A DNA stretch of 64,000 nucleotides, from contig BMUX01000005.1 in the NCBI GenBank assembly GCA_014650415.1, forward strand, positions 186,001 through 250,000. Direction: 5' to 3'. The notes under the pieces are model-generated. The model was not told the DNA's origin. It ran no database searches and saw only the letters and a list, made by a program, of their open reading frames with translations. Positions 15,666 through 24,045 of the stretch are shown piece by piece. This stretch comes from Streptomyces spiroverticillatus (GTDB taxonomy: Bacteria > Actinomycetota > Actinomycetes > Streptomycetales > Streptomycetaceae). The translations under genes were made by a program, and so were the position numbers. The stretch's first letter is position 1; each line of letters begins with the position of its first letter.

Positions 15666-18092
15666 AGCCATGTCGCCCCGGCGCAGCGCAAGTGCGGCCG
15701 GGACCACCGCCGCGAGGACCGCCAGCAGCGCACACACGCCCGCAGTCGCACCGAGTGCCGCCCACGGCAACCCGACCGACGTCCACGCCGAAAGCCGACC
15801 GAGCGCGCCCCACATGCCCGCCAGATTGAGCCCGGCGACCAGCGTTCCCAGCACGCTGCCGAGCAGGACCACCGTCAGCGCCTCCGCGCCCACCAGCCGC
15901 AGCACCTGCCCCCTGGTGGCCCCGGCCAGGCGCAGCACTGCCAGGTCGCGGGCCCGGTCGGAGGTCGCCATGACCATGGTGTTGGCCAGCGAGATGCCGG
16001 TGTAGAGCAGGGCGATGCCGAGGACCAGCAGGAAGCCCATGCGGGTGGTCCGGTCGGTTTCGGGGTACTTCGCCCGCACCCACTCCTCGGCGGTGGCCAC
16101 CGCCGCACCCGAGGAGCCCACCGCGTCCCGGAGAGCGGCCGCCGTGGCGGTGCCGTCCGTGAGGCGTACGTCGACCCGGTCGACGGGTGCGTCCGGCGCG
16201 TTGCGCGGGGTGACGTAGGCGCCGTTGTCGCCCGTGCCGGTCGCCATGACGGCGGCAATCCGAAGGGACTTCTTCGTGCCGTCGCCGAGCCGGACGTCCA
16301 CGCGCTCGCCGACCGTGTGCCGCTCCCACTCCTCGTTGACGATGATCGAGTCGTCGTCCAGGTCGGTCGTCCTTCCGGCGGTGACCGGCAGCCGGGTGGT
16401 GGCGGCGAGCAGCCGGGGATCGGCGGCGCGGGCCTCGGACTTGATGAGGGCCACGCCCTCCTCCAGGACGTACACGGCGCTCGACGAGGTCGCGGAGACC
16501 TCGGTGCCGGGCACGGCGCGCAGCTTCTTCAGCGTCGCGGCGTCGAAGCCCGCGTCGCCCGCCGGGGTGATGACGAAGTCGGCGGCCGTCTGCTCGCGGA
16601 TCTCGGTGGCCCCCGCCCCGTTGAGGGTGGCGGTGGCGCCCAGCAGCGATCCCGCCAGCGCGACGGTCACCAGGACGGGTGCCGCGACGGCGGCGGTGCG
16701 GCGTACTCCCGCGGCGATGTTCTCCCGTACCAACATCCCTGTGGCGCCCGGCAGTTGGGCGGGCAGCCAGGCGATCAGCCGGGCCAGGGGGCGCACCAGC
16801 AGGGGCGCGAGCAGCGCCACCGCCGTGATCAGCAGCATCGGCCGCGCCACGTAGGTCTTGCGGTGCAGCAGGTCGCCGGGGTCCGAGAGCAGGGCCAGGG
16901 TCAGCGTCACGGCGGCGGTCAGCAGCAGGGCCGCACCGGCCAGCCCCCGGCCCCAGGTCATCGCCCGGGTGTCCACGGCCGCCTCGCGCAGGGCTTCGGC
17001 GGGCCCGGTGCGCCCCGCCCGCCAGGACGCGGCCAGCACTCCGGCCAGGGCCACGAACAGGCCGGTCCAGAAGGCCAGGTGGTACGGCCAGGAGTGGTCG
17101 CCGATGGTGAACCACCTGGGCGCGAGGCGTTCCTGGACCGCCCACGCGGCGAGTTTCGGCGCCCCGTACGAGCCGAGCACACAGCCTGCCGCCGAGGCGA
17201 GCACGCCGATCAGCAGGGCTTCGGCGACGACCGTGCGGCGGATCTGCCCGGGCGTCGCCCCGGCCGTACGCAGCAGCCCGAACTCGCGGCGGCGCTGGGC
17301 GACCGCGAACGCGAAGGTCGACGCCACCACGAAGACGGACACGAACGCGGAGACCCCGCCGGCCGTGCCGAACAGGGCGTTCATCGCGGTGAGGGCTTCG
17401 TCGTCCCGGTCGGGGTCGGCGTCGGCGTACCGGCGTGCGTCGCCGGTGAGGACCTGGACGCCTTCGCTGCCGCGCACGGCATCCCGTACGGCCGCCGGGT
17501 CGGCGTCGACGACGAGTTGGAGGCTGCGGGGTGCGATGTCGGCGGCGCGGGCGTCGGTGTGGAAGACGGCGTTCTCGAAGGCGGGTCCGGCCACGGTGCC
17601 GACGACCCGTACGGTGCCGGTGTCGGTACGGAGGCGTGTGCCGAGCCCGGCCCAGTCCCCGCTGACGGCGACCTCGTCCGCGGCCTTCGGCGCCCGGCCC
17701 CCGTCGAGCCGGTACGGCGCGAAGGCGGCGGTCGACCAGGGGTGGCCCACCAGGTTCGCGGGCCCGCCCCGGGCCCGTACGGCGAAGGAACGGTCCTCGA
17801 CGACGGTCCCGAGCCTCTTGAGCCGGGCGACCACCTCGGCGGGTACGGCGCGCGGCTGCGCCAGCGGCTTCGTCCGTTCGCCGATCGGGGTCGCCACCCG
17901 CAGCGTGTCCATGCCCTTGACCACGACCGGTGCCGCGGCGAACCGTTCGGGCTTGCGCTCGGGGGCCTCCAGCGAGGACGCCAGGGCGAGCCCCATCACG
18001 TTGATCAGCGCCACGCCCAGCGCGAGGGCGACGAAGCTGCCGACGAAGGTGACCCGGCGGGTGCGCAGCGTGCGCAGTGCGGTGCTCAGCAC
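15645..18092 (-). CDS. ABC exporter permease (FtsX/MacB-like, two FtsX domains)
   Basis: 815 residues. The layout is one N-terminal helix (TFVGSFVALALGVALINVMG), a large periplasmic-type domain, then two FtsX blocks of three to four helices each (about 260-420 and 680-810), with typical segments FGLLRTAGATPGQIRRTVVAEALLIG and LAVLRLAGATRGQVLRLVGAEAL. This is the actinobacterial ten-helix permease of LolE/MacB-like exporters, often for antibiotics or lipids. The start is GTG 18092, overlapping the ATPase stop by 7 bp (GTGCTGA). The last eight residues (MAARRARH) and stop are encoded by the dispersed repeat, so the original C-terminus may have been replaced. Confidence 0.9.
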   Translation of the reverse strand: MLSTALRTLRTRRVTFVGSFVALALGVALINVMGLALASSLEAPERKPERFAAAPVVVKGMDTLRVATPIGERTKPLAQPRAVPAEVVARLKRLGTVVEDRSFAVRARGGPANLVGHPWSTAAFAPYRLDGGRAPKAADEVAVSGDWAGLGTRLRTDTGTVRVVGTVAGPAFENAVFHTDARAADIAPRSLQLVVDADPAAVRDAVRGSEGVQVLTGDARRYADADPDRDDEALTAMNALFGTAGGVSAFVSVFVVASTFAFAVAQRRREFGLLRTAGATPGQIRRTVVAEALLIGVLASAAGCVLGSYGAPKLAAWAVQERLAPRWFTIGDHSWPYHLAFWTGLFVALAGVLAASWRAGRTGPAEALREAAVDTRAMTWGRGLAGAALLLTAAVTLTLALLSDPGDLLHRKTYVARPMLLITAVALLAPLLVRPLARLIAWLPAQLPGATGMLVRENIAAGVRRTAAVAAPVLVTVALAGSLLGATATLNGAGATEIREQTAADFVITPAGDAGFDAATLKKLRAVPGTEVSATSSSAVYVLEEGVALIKSEARAADPRLLAATTRLPVTAGRTTDLDDDSIIVNEEWERHTVGERVDVRLGDGTKKSLRIAAVMATGTGDNGAYVTPRNAPDAPVDRVDVRLTDGTATAAALRDAVGSSGAAVATAEEWVRAKYPETDRTTRMGFLLVLGIALLYTGISLANTMVMATSDRARDLAVLRLAGATRGQVLRLVGAEALTVVLLGSVLGTLVAGLNLAGMWGALGRLSAWTSVGLPWAALGATAGVCALLAVLAAVVPAALALRRGDMAARRARH

Positions 18093-18850
18093 GGTGCGGC
18101 CTCCAGCCTGGTCATGCGGGCGGCGATGTCCTCGGCGCGGGCGCCGGCCAGTTCGCCGTCGACCCGGCCGTCGACCAGGAGGACGACGCGGTCGGCGCGG
18201 GAGGCGGCGACCGGGTCGTGGGTGACCATGACGATCGTCTGGCCCGCCCGGTCGACCATCTCCCGCAGGAGGGTGAGCACTTCGCGGCCGGTCCGCGAGT
18301 CGAGCGCACCGGTCGGCTCGTCGGCGAACAGCACCTCGGGGCGTGTGATCAGGGCGCGGGCCAGGGCGACGCGCTGCTGTTGGCCGCCGGACAGCTCCGT
18401 CGGCCGGTGCCGTGCCCGGTCGCCCAGTCCCACCCGGTCGAGCACCTCGCGGACCTGGTTCTTCTTCGGGCGGCGGCCGGCCAGTCGCAGCGGCAGGGCG
18501 ACGTTCTGTTCGGCGGTCAGGGAGGGCATCAGGTTGAACGCCTGGAAGACGAAGCCGATGCGTTCGCGGCGCAGCAGGGTCAGCTTCCTCTCGCTCAGCC
18601 CGGCCAGCTCCGTGCCGCCGATCCGGATCGAGCCCGACGTGGGCCGGTCGAGTCCGGCGGCGCACTGCAGCAGGGTCGACTTGCCGGAGCCGGAGGGGCC
18701 CATCACCGCGGTGAAGGTCCCCCTCGGGAAGGCGAGCGACACCCGGTCGAGGGCGGTGACGGACGTACCGTCGGCACCGAACTCCCGTGACACGGAGTGG
18801 AGTTGGATCGCGTCGCCGCTCATGTGATTCATCTGGTTCATGCGATTCAT
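18086..18850 (-). CDS. ABC exporter ATP-binding protein (MacB/LolD type)
   Basis: 254 residues. Walker A is GPSGSGKST, the signature is LSGGQQQRVALARAL, Walker B is VLFADEP, the D-loop is GALDSRTGRE and the H-loop is VTHDP. GLDRPTSGSIRIGG is typical of the MacB/LolD group. The start is ATG 18850, with GGTGGGG six bases upstream. Four more ATGs follow within 30 bp because of a repeated ATGAAYCR-type unit. It energises the permease encoded immediately downstream with overlapping reading frames. A divergent histidine kinase/response regulator pair begins 173 bp away and is the likely regulator of this exporter. Confidence 0.93.
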   Translation of the reverse strand: MNRMNQMNHMSGDAIQLHSVSREFGADGTSVTALDRVSLAFPRGTFTAVMGPSGSGKSTLLQCAAGLDRPTSGSIRIGGTELAGLSERKLTLLRRERIGFVFQAFNLMPSLTAEQNVALPLRLAGRRPKKNQVREVLDRVGLGDRARHRPTELSGGQQQRVALARALITRPEVLFADEPTGALDSRTGREVLTLLREMVDRAGQTIVMVTHDPVAASRADRVVLLVDGRVDGELAGARAEDIAARMTRLEAAPC

Positions 18851-19022
18851 GTGATTCCCCACCGGCTCTTGTTCCTCGGCTCGTCGATGCCTCTACGAAA
18901 CCGTGGGGACCCCTGGTCACACAGTCAGGCCAGAACGAGACCTGGGGTAGGGCCAGGCATACCCCCGATCCGGGTACGGGACCGATGGCACCGGACCGGT
19001 GGGGCCGCCTACGGTCATGCAC

Positions 19023-20324
19023 ATGCACCCTCGAACCGTGTGGCAGGCCATGTCCCGGCCGGGCTTCCTGCTGTCGTCCTGGCCCTGGCGCTCCACCGCG
19101 TATCTGCTCACCGGCGCGCTGATCGGCGCCGGCACCCTGGTGGGGATCGTGGTGCTCGCCGTGGTCTGCGGTGCGCTCGCCGTCGTCCTGGTGGGGCTGC
19201 CGCTGCTCGTCCTGGTCGCCCTCAGCGGGATCCCGGTGGCCGAGGTGGAGCGGCGCAGGCTGCGCCTGGTGGATCCCGCCCCGGTGTCCGGCGGGCATCT
19301 GACGCCCGCCGCGCCGGGGCTGTGGGCCTGGCTGACCACCCGGCTGCGCGAACAGGAGACCTGGCGCGAGCTGGGGTACGCGCTGCTGTTCGCCGGACTG
19401 CTGTGGCCGGTCGACGCCCTGGCGCTCACGGTCGCCCTGCTGTTCCCGCTGGCCATGGTCGCCACTCCGGTGATGCTGGCCACGGTCGGTGACGGCCTGG
19501 AGGTGAAGGTGCTCAAGCTGTGGACGGTCACCGGCTGGCCGACCGCCTTCGGCGTGGCCGTGCTGGGCCTGCTGCTGATGGCCCTGGGCACGTACGTACT
19601 GGGGGTCGCGGCGGGCGCCCGTGCCGGTCTCGCCCGGCTGCTGATCGGCTCCTTCGAGGGCGAGTTGGGCACCAGGGTGGTCGAACTGGCCCGTTCTCGG
19701 GTCCGGTTGGTGGAGGCCTTCGAGGCGGAACGGCGGCGCATCGAGCGTGATCTGCACGACGGCGCCCAACAGCGCCTCGTGGCCCTGTCCATGACCCTCG
19801 GGCTGGCCCGCCTCGACGCCCCGCCCGGCCCGCTCGCCGACCAGCTCGCCAAGGCCCACGAGGAGGCGGGCAAGGCGCTCGCGGAGCTGCGCGAGCTCAT
19901 CCACGGCATCCACCCGCAGGTCCTCACGGACTACGGCCTGCACGCGGCGGTCGCCGACGCCGCCGACCGCTGCGTGGTCCCGGTCGACCTCGGCCTCGAC
20001 CTGCCGCCGGGCCGGCCGTCCCGCGCGGTCGAGTCCGCGGCGTACTTCGTGGTGTGCGAGGCGCTCGCCAACGTCGCCAAGCACAGCGGGGCCGACCGTG
20101 CGTGGGTGAGTGGCGGTCATCGCGACGGACGCCTGTTCCTGGAGGTGTACGACGACGGCCGCGGCGGTGCGGAGGCGTCGGCGGGCAGCGGGCTGACCGG
20201 CCTCGCGGACCGGGTGTCGGTGCTCGATGGCAGACTGGCCCTGACCAGTCCGCCGGGCGGACCGACTGTGCTGCGGGTGGAGTTTCCTTGCGAGTTGACG
20301 AAGGCGGCAGAGCACTTCGCGTAG
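19023..20324 (+). CDS. NarL-type sensor histidine kinase
   Basis: 433 residues. The N-terminus carries four to five transmembrane helices (about 20-75 and 115-205) forming a membrane sensor of the DUF4153/putative sensor type. The HisKA_3 box ERRRIERDLHDGAQQRLVAL (catalytic His) and the ATPase segment (CEALANVAKHSGADRAWV, DDGRGGAEASAGSGLTGLADR) follow. It autophosphorylates and passes the phosphate to the adjacent regulator. TACGGT lies seven bases before ATG 19023 and there is no ribosome-binding site, so a leaderless start is chosen over ATG 19017. Its end overlaps the response regulator gene by 37 bp. Confidence 0.9.
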   Translation: MHPRTVWQAMSRPGFLLSSWPWRSTAYLLTGALIGAGTLVGIVVLAVVCGALAVVLVGLPLLVLVALSGIPVAEVERRRLRLVDPAPVSGGHLTPAAPGLWAWLTTRLREQETWRELGYALLFAGLLWPVDALALTVALLFPLAMVATPVMLATVGDGLEVKVLKLWTVTGWPTAFGVAVLGLLLMALGTYVLGVAAGARAGLARLLIGSFEGELGTRVVELARSRVRLVEAFEAERRRIERDLHDGAQQRLVALSMTLGLARLDAPPGPLADQLAKAHEEAGKALAELRELIHGIHPQVLTDYGLHAAVADAADRCVVPVDLGLDLPPGRPSRAVESAAYFVVCEALANVAKHSGADRAWVSGGHRDGRLFLEVYDDGRGGAEASAGSGLTGLADRVSVLDGRLALTSPPGGPTVLRVEFPCELTKAAEHFA

Positions 20325-20956
20325 TGCTGGCGGAGGACAGCGTGCTGCTGCGGGACGGGCTCGTCGGCCTGCTCCGCCGCTGCGGCCATGAGGTGGTGGC
20401 AGCCGTCGGGGACGCCGAGGCGCTGGTCGCGGCGGTCCAGGAGCACTCCCCCGACGTCGTGGTGACGGACGTACGCATGCCGCCCGGCTTCCAGGACGAG
20501 GGCCTGCACGCGGCGGTGCGGCTGCGTACGGAGCGCCCGGCGCTGCCGGTCCTGGTGCTGAGCCAGTACGTGCAACGGACGTACGCCGCCGAGCTGTTGG
20601 ACTCCGGGGACGGCACCGGAGTCGGCTATCTGCTCAAGGACCGGGTGGGCCAGATCGAGGAATTCGTGGCGGCGCTGCACAAGGTGGCGGACGGCGGGAC
20701 GGTGGTCGACCCCGAGGTCGTACGCCAACTGCTGCGCCGCCGCCGCGATCCGCTGGAACAGCTCACCCCGCGCGAACGCGAGGTGCTGGCGCTGGTCGCC
20801 GAAGGCAGGTCCAACGGTGCGATCGCCCAGGAACTGGTGGTGTCCGAGGCGGCGATCGGCAAGCACATCGGCAGCATCCTCACCAAGCTGGACCTGCCGG
20901 TGACGGACCAGACCCACCGCAGGGTGCTGGCCGTGCTGGCCTACTTGCGGGCGTAA
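20288..20956 (+). CDS. NarL/LuxR-type response regulator
   Basis: 222 residues. Receiver domain: LRVVLAEDSVLLRDGL (acidic pocket), VVVTDVRMPPG (phospho-Asp), VLVLSQYVQRTYAAELL and GVGYLLKDRVGQ (conserved Lys). C-terminal LuxR helix-turn-helix: LTPREREVLALVAEGRSNGA and VSEAAIGKHIGSILTKLDLP. The start is TTG 20288, chosen for GGTGGAG six bases upstream; it lies within the kinase gene, so the two are translationally coupled. The pair is divergent from the ABC exporter, its most likely target. Its receiver gives the uninterrupted reference for the insertion in the paralogue at 56667. Confidence 0.9.
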   Translation: MRVDEGGRALRVVLAEDSVLLRDGLVGLLRRCGHEVVAAVGDAEALVAAVQEHSPDVVVTDVRMPPGFQDEGLHAAVRLRTERPALPVLVLSQYVQRTYAAELLDSGDGTGVGYLLKDRVGQIEEFVAALHKVADGGTVVDPEVVRQLLRRRRDPLEQLTPREREVLALVAEGRSNGAIAQELVVSEAAIGKHIGSILTKLDLPVTDQTHRRVLAVLAYLRA

Positions 20957-20991
20957 TCCCGGCGGGGAGGGGCGGCGACTACCGTGGCCGC

Positions 20992-21552
20992 ATGATCACA
21001 CAAACCCATGCCCTGCCCGACGGGGTCGCCCTGCGCCTCGCCACCCTCAAGGACGCCGAGGCGCTCGCCGAGGCCGTACGGGAGAACCGGGAGCACCTCA
21101 GCCCCTGGGAACCCCGCTGGCCGGAGAGCTACTTCACCACCGAGGGCCAGGCGGAGCGCCTGCGGGACCGGCTCGTCCAGCACGAGGAGGGGCGGCTCGT
21201 GCCGTGGCTGATGGTGCGGGAGGAGCGGGTGGTGGGCGCGGTGACGCTGTCGGGGATCGTGAGGGGCCCGTTCTGCAGCGCGTACCTGGGGTACTGGGTG
21301 GCCGCCGACCAGCTGGGCCGGGGCCTGGCGAGCGGGGCCGTGCGGCACGTGTGCGAGGTGGCGGGCACGCAGCTGGGGCTGCACCGCATCGAGGCGACGA
21401 CCGTGCTGCACAACGTGCGGTCGCAGCGGGTGCTGGAGAAGTGCGGCTTCGAGGCGATCGGGAGTGCGCCGCGCTATCTGCACATCGACGGGGAGTGGCG
21501 GGACCACCGCATCTTCCAGCGCATCCTGCACGACGGGCCTCCGGCGATGTAG
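20992..21552 (+). CDS. GNAT acetyltransferase (RimJ-like)
   Basis: 186 residues. ALRLATLKDAEALAEAVREN at the start, GYWVAADQLGRGLASGAVRHV as acetyl-CoA loop and RIEATTVLHNVRSQRVLEKC-GFEAIG as the conserved helix-loop place it in the RimJ/RimL N-terminal-protein acetyltransferase group, although members also acetylate small molecules. TACCGT six bases before the ATG and no ribosome-binding site suggest a leaderless transcript. It stands alone downstream of the response regulator and converges on the XRE-cupin gene. Confidence 0.85.
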   Translation: MITQTHALPDGVALRLATLKDAEALAEAVRENREHLSPWEPRWPESYFTTEGQAERLRDRLVQHEEGRLVPWLMVREERVVGAVTLSGIVRGPFCSAYLGYWVAADQLGRGLASGAVRHVCEVAGTQLGLHRIEATTVLHNVRSQRVLEKCGFEAIGSAPRYLHIDGEWRDHRIFQRILHDGPPAM

Positions 21553-21578
21553 CTGATGCAGCTGGCGCCGGCGTTACG

Positions 21579-22775
21579 TCAGTGATCGGCGCCGTCCGCC
21601 ACCGCCACCAGCAGGACCCGGGTGTCGGGGCCGGTGGCGCGCCAGCGGTGGCGGACTCCGCCGGCGAGATAGAGGGTGTCGCCGCGCCCGAGGACGAGGG
21701 TGCGGCCCTCGGCGTGGACCTCGGCGGTGCCGTCGGCGACGTACATCAACTCGTCGTTCTCGTGCAGGAATTCGCGGTCGGCGTGCTGCGGCCCGGTGAA
21801 TTCGAGGGCGTGCAGCTTGCGGTTGCCGCGCACCAGGGGGCGTACACCGGTGTCCGTGGCGAGGCCGGGGTCGTCCTGGGCGCGGACGACGTGGAGGGCG
21901 GTGCGGGTGTCGTCGGCGGCGGCCATGAGCTGGACGGCGGTGGTCCGTAGGCCGTCGGCTATGCGTTGCAGGGAGCGCATGCTGGGGCGAGCGCGCTCGT
22001 TCTCGATCTGGCTGAGGAAGGGCACGGAGAGGCCGCTGCGGTCGGCGAGGGCGGCGAGGGTCAGGTCGAGGGCCCGGCGTCGGCGGCGCACGGCGCCGCC
22101 GAGGCCGGTGTGGGCCGCGGCCTTGCCGCTGCTGCTGTCGCTGTCGGACGCCATGTCGGACCCGTCGACCCTGCTGGCCCTGCTGGCCCCGCTGGCCCTG
22201 CTGGCCCCGCTGGCCCCGCTGGCCCCGCTGGCCCCGCTGGCCCCGCTGGCCCCGCTGGCCCCGCTGGCCCCGCTGGCCCCAGCGTCGGCGCCCACATCCT
22301 GCGCGTCACTCTGCGTGTGGCCCTGCATGCCGCTTTGCGCGTCGCCTTGCACGCCACTCTGCGCGTCGACATGCCCGCCTTCCTGCGCATCGCCGTGCAC
22401 GTCACTCTGCGCATCGCCTTGCCCTTTGGCCTGCGCATCGCCGACAACGACGTCCCGGCCGCCTCGCACGCCCGCATCGCGCGCACCGGCGCCGTGCACA
22501 CAGTTGGTCTCGCCCGCATCCCGCGCACCGGCACCGGCACCAGCACCAGCACCAGCACCAGGCAGACCGTCGGCCGCGCCCACACCTCGCACACCAGCAC
22601 CGTGCACACCGTTGGCCACGCCCACACCCCGCACACCGACACCAGGCAGACCGTCGGCCACGCCCGCACCCCGCGCACCTGCGCCGGGCACGCCCTCGGT
22701 CGTCCCTGCGTCCATGGGGCCGGCAGGACCGCCCACGCCCACGTCCTTCATGTCCGCGTTCCGCGCATCTGTCAT
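21579..22775 (-). CDS. XRE-cupin transcriptional regulator with long repetitive N-terminus
   Basis: 398 residues if translated from ATG 22775. Residues about 225-285 form an XRE helix-turn-helix (GGAVRRRRRALDLTLAALAD, then SVPFLSQIENERARPSMRSL), and the last 80 residues form a cupin (HENDELMYVADGTAEVHAEG, LGRGDTLYLAGGVRHRWRA). Such proteins sense small molecules and control nearby catabolic or transport genes. The first 220 residues are low complexity: a roughly 13-residue Gly/Val unit (GVHGAGVRG, GLPGVGVRG), then DAQ/GDAQ repeats, then 12 GAS/RAS triplets. Normal family members are about 190 residues, matching a start at ATG 22154 instead. It is divergent from the arylsulfotransferase-like gene. 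Confidence 0.8.
   Translation of the reverse strand: MTDARNADMKDVGVGGPAGPMDAGTTEGVPGAGARGAGVADGLPGVGVRGVGVANGVHGAGVRGVGAADGLPGAGAGAGAGAGARDAGETNCVHGAGARDAGVRGGRDVVVGDAQAKGQGDAQSDVHGDAQEGGHVDAQSGVQGDAQSGMQGHTQSDAQDVGADAGASGASGASGASGASGASGASGASGASRASGASRASRVDGSDMASDSDSSSGKAAAHTGLGGAVRRRRRALDLTLAALADRSGLSVPFLSQIENERARPSMRSLQRIADGLRTTAVQLMAAADDTRTALHVVRAQDDPGLATDTGVRPLVRGNRKLHALEFTGPQHADREFLHENDELMYVADGTAEVHAEGRTLVLGRGDTLYLAGGVRHRWRATGPDTRVLLVAVADGADH
22171..22281 (-). repeat. 9-bp minisatellite coding for (Gly-Ala-Ser)n
   Basis: About 12 tandem copies of CTGGCCCCG (plus-strand reading) with single-base variants. In the minus-strand regulator frame it encodes GAS/RAS triplets just upstream of the DNA-binding domain. 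Confidence 0.85.
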
Positions 22776-22920
22776 GGTCGTCGCCCGCCTTTCGCGATCA
22801 CCCTATGCGGGGCCGCGCGAGGCTTCGTACTCCTGTCACATCGCTGACACACAACTCCCCTAGCTTCAAAGGCATTCGACTGCATCAAACAAATTCTGAT
22901 CCTCATCGGAAGGGCTCGCC

Positions 22921-24045
22921 GTGACCACCGTCGACCAGAACCAGCGCCGCCGCCGCGGCACGGGGCTCATCGCTCTCGACCCGGAGCACGCCTTCGCCGG
23001 GTACACCCTCTTCGCCCCGCTCACCGGCGGTGGGCAGGTCCACCTGATCGACCTGTACGGCACCGAGGTCCACACCTGGAAGCTGCCGTACCGGGCCGGC
23101 CGGCACGCGCGGATCCTGCCGGGCGGGCACCTCGCCCACAACGGCGTACTCCCGGACCAGGAAGCCCTGTTCCCCATGTGGCACAAGTACCGGGGCGGAG
23201 TCATGGGCGTGTACGCCCCGGACGGCACGCCCCTGCGCGAGCACCTCGACCCCCTCCAGCACCACGACGCCCACCACCTCGACGACGGCGGCATCCTCTA
23301 CACCGCCCTCGAACCCCTGACCGGCGCGGACGCGGAAGCCGTGCGCGGCGGGGTGCCGGGCTCGGAGGCCCAGGGCGGGACGGTCTGGGCGGACACGATC
23401 GTCGAGGTCGACGCCGACGGCACCGAGCTGTGGTCCTGGCGGGCCGCCGAACACCTCGACCGCGAGGCGTACGCCCTGCACCCCGACTACGCGCGCGAGC
23501 ACTGGCCCCTCATCAACTCCGTCACCCCGCTCTCCGACGGCAACATCCTGGCCAGCCTGCGCAGTTCCTCCGCCGTCATCGTCATCAGCCGCGAGACCGG
23601 CGAGGTCGTGTGGCGCACCGCCCCGGGCCAGGTCTCCCAACAGCACCACCCCACCGAGCTCCCGGACGGCCGCTTCCTCGTCTTCGACAACGGCGTCTTC
23701 CGCCCCGGCCACGACGTCCCGTACTCGCGCGTGATCGAGATCGACCGCGCGACGGGGGAGGTGGCCTGGGAGTACCACGACCCCGCCCGGGAGTCCTTCT
23801 TCGCCCCCTTCATGGGCTCGGCCCAACGCCTCCCCAACGGAAACACGCTGATCACGGACTCCCCCGCCGGCCGTCTCTTCGAGGTGACGGCGGACGGGCT
23901 GGTCGTCTGGGAGTACGTCGTCCCGTACTTCGGCGGCTACGAGGAGTCCGAGGTCCGCGGCCTCTTCCCGGCCGAACCGAACGCGGTCTTCCGCTCGTAC
24001 CGCTACGCGGCGGAGGAACTGCCGTGGCTGGAGACGGACCGATGA
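22921..24045 (+). CDS. Arylsulfotransferase (ASST)-like beta-propeller protein
   Basis: 374 residues. Repeated propeller blades (VHLIDLYGTEVHTWKLPYRA, IVEVDADGTELWSWRAAEHL, VIVISRETGEVVWRTAPGQ, VIEIDRATGEVAWEYHDPAR) and His-rich blade loops (HHDAHHL, QQHHPTEL, the latter at the position of the catalytic His in ASST) match the bacterial arylsulfate sulfotransferase family. There is no signal peptide, so it should be cytosolic, unlike enterobacterial ASST. The GTG start has GGAAGG upstream. The stop overlaps the start of the NCS2 permease (ATGA). Sulfotransferase activity is a family guess; many actinobacterial members are uncharacterised. Confidence 0.8.
   Translation: MTTVDQNQRRRRGTGLIALDPEHAFAGYTLFAPLTGGGQVHLIDLYGTEVHTWKLPYRAGRHARILPGGHLAHNGVLPDQEALFPMWHKYRGGVMGVYAPDGTPLREHLDPLQHHDAHHLDDGGILYTALEPLTGADAEAVRGGVPGSEAQGGTVWADTIVEVDADGTELWSWRAAEHLDREAYALHPDYAREHWPLINSVTPLSDGNILASLRSSSAVIVISRETGEVVWRTAPGQVSQQHHPTELPDGRFLVFDNGVFRPGHDVPYSRVIEIDRATGEVAWEYHDPARESFFAPFMGSAQRLPNGNTLITDSPAGRLFEVTADGLVVWEYVVPYFGGYEESEVRGLFPAEPNAVFRSYRYAAEELPWLETDR

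Noticed and set aside
15645..20315. A 1,556-codon open frame on the minus strand covering the ABC permease and beyond
   Set aside because: Only 15645-18092 encodes the permease. The rest lies antisense to the histidine kinase and in another frame of the ATPase, and encodes low-complexity shadow sequence.
22171..22281. A possible CRISPR array
   Set aside because: Units are 9 bp, contiguous and coding; there are no spacers and no cas genes.
22061..22847. Long open frames on the plus strand and in a second minus-strand frame across the GAS-repeat region
   Set aside because: Codon-phased repeats keep all frames open; the product is repeated simple peptide and only the minus frame continues into a real HTH-cupin protein.
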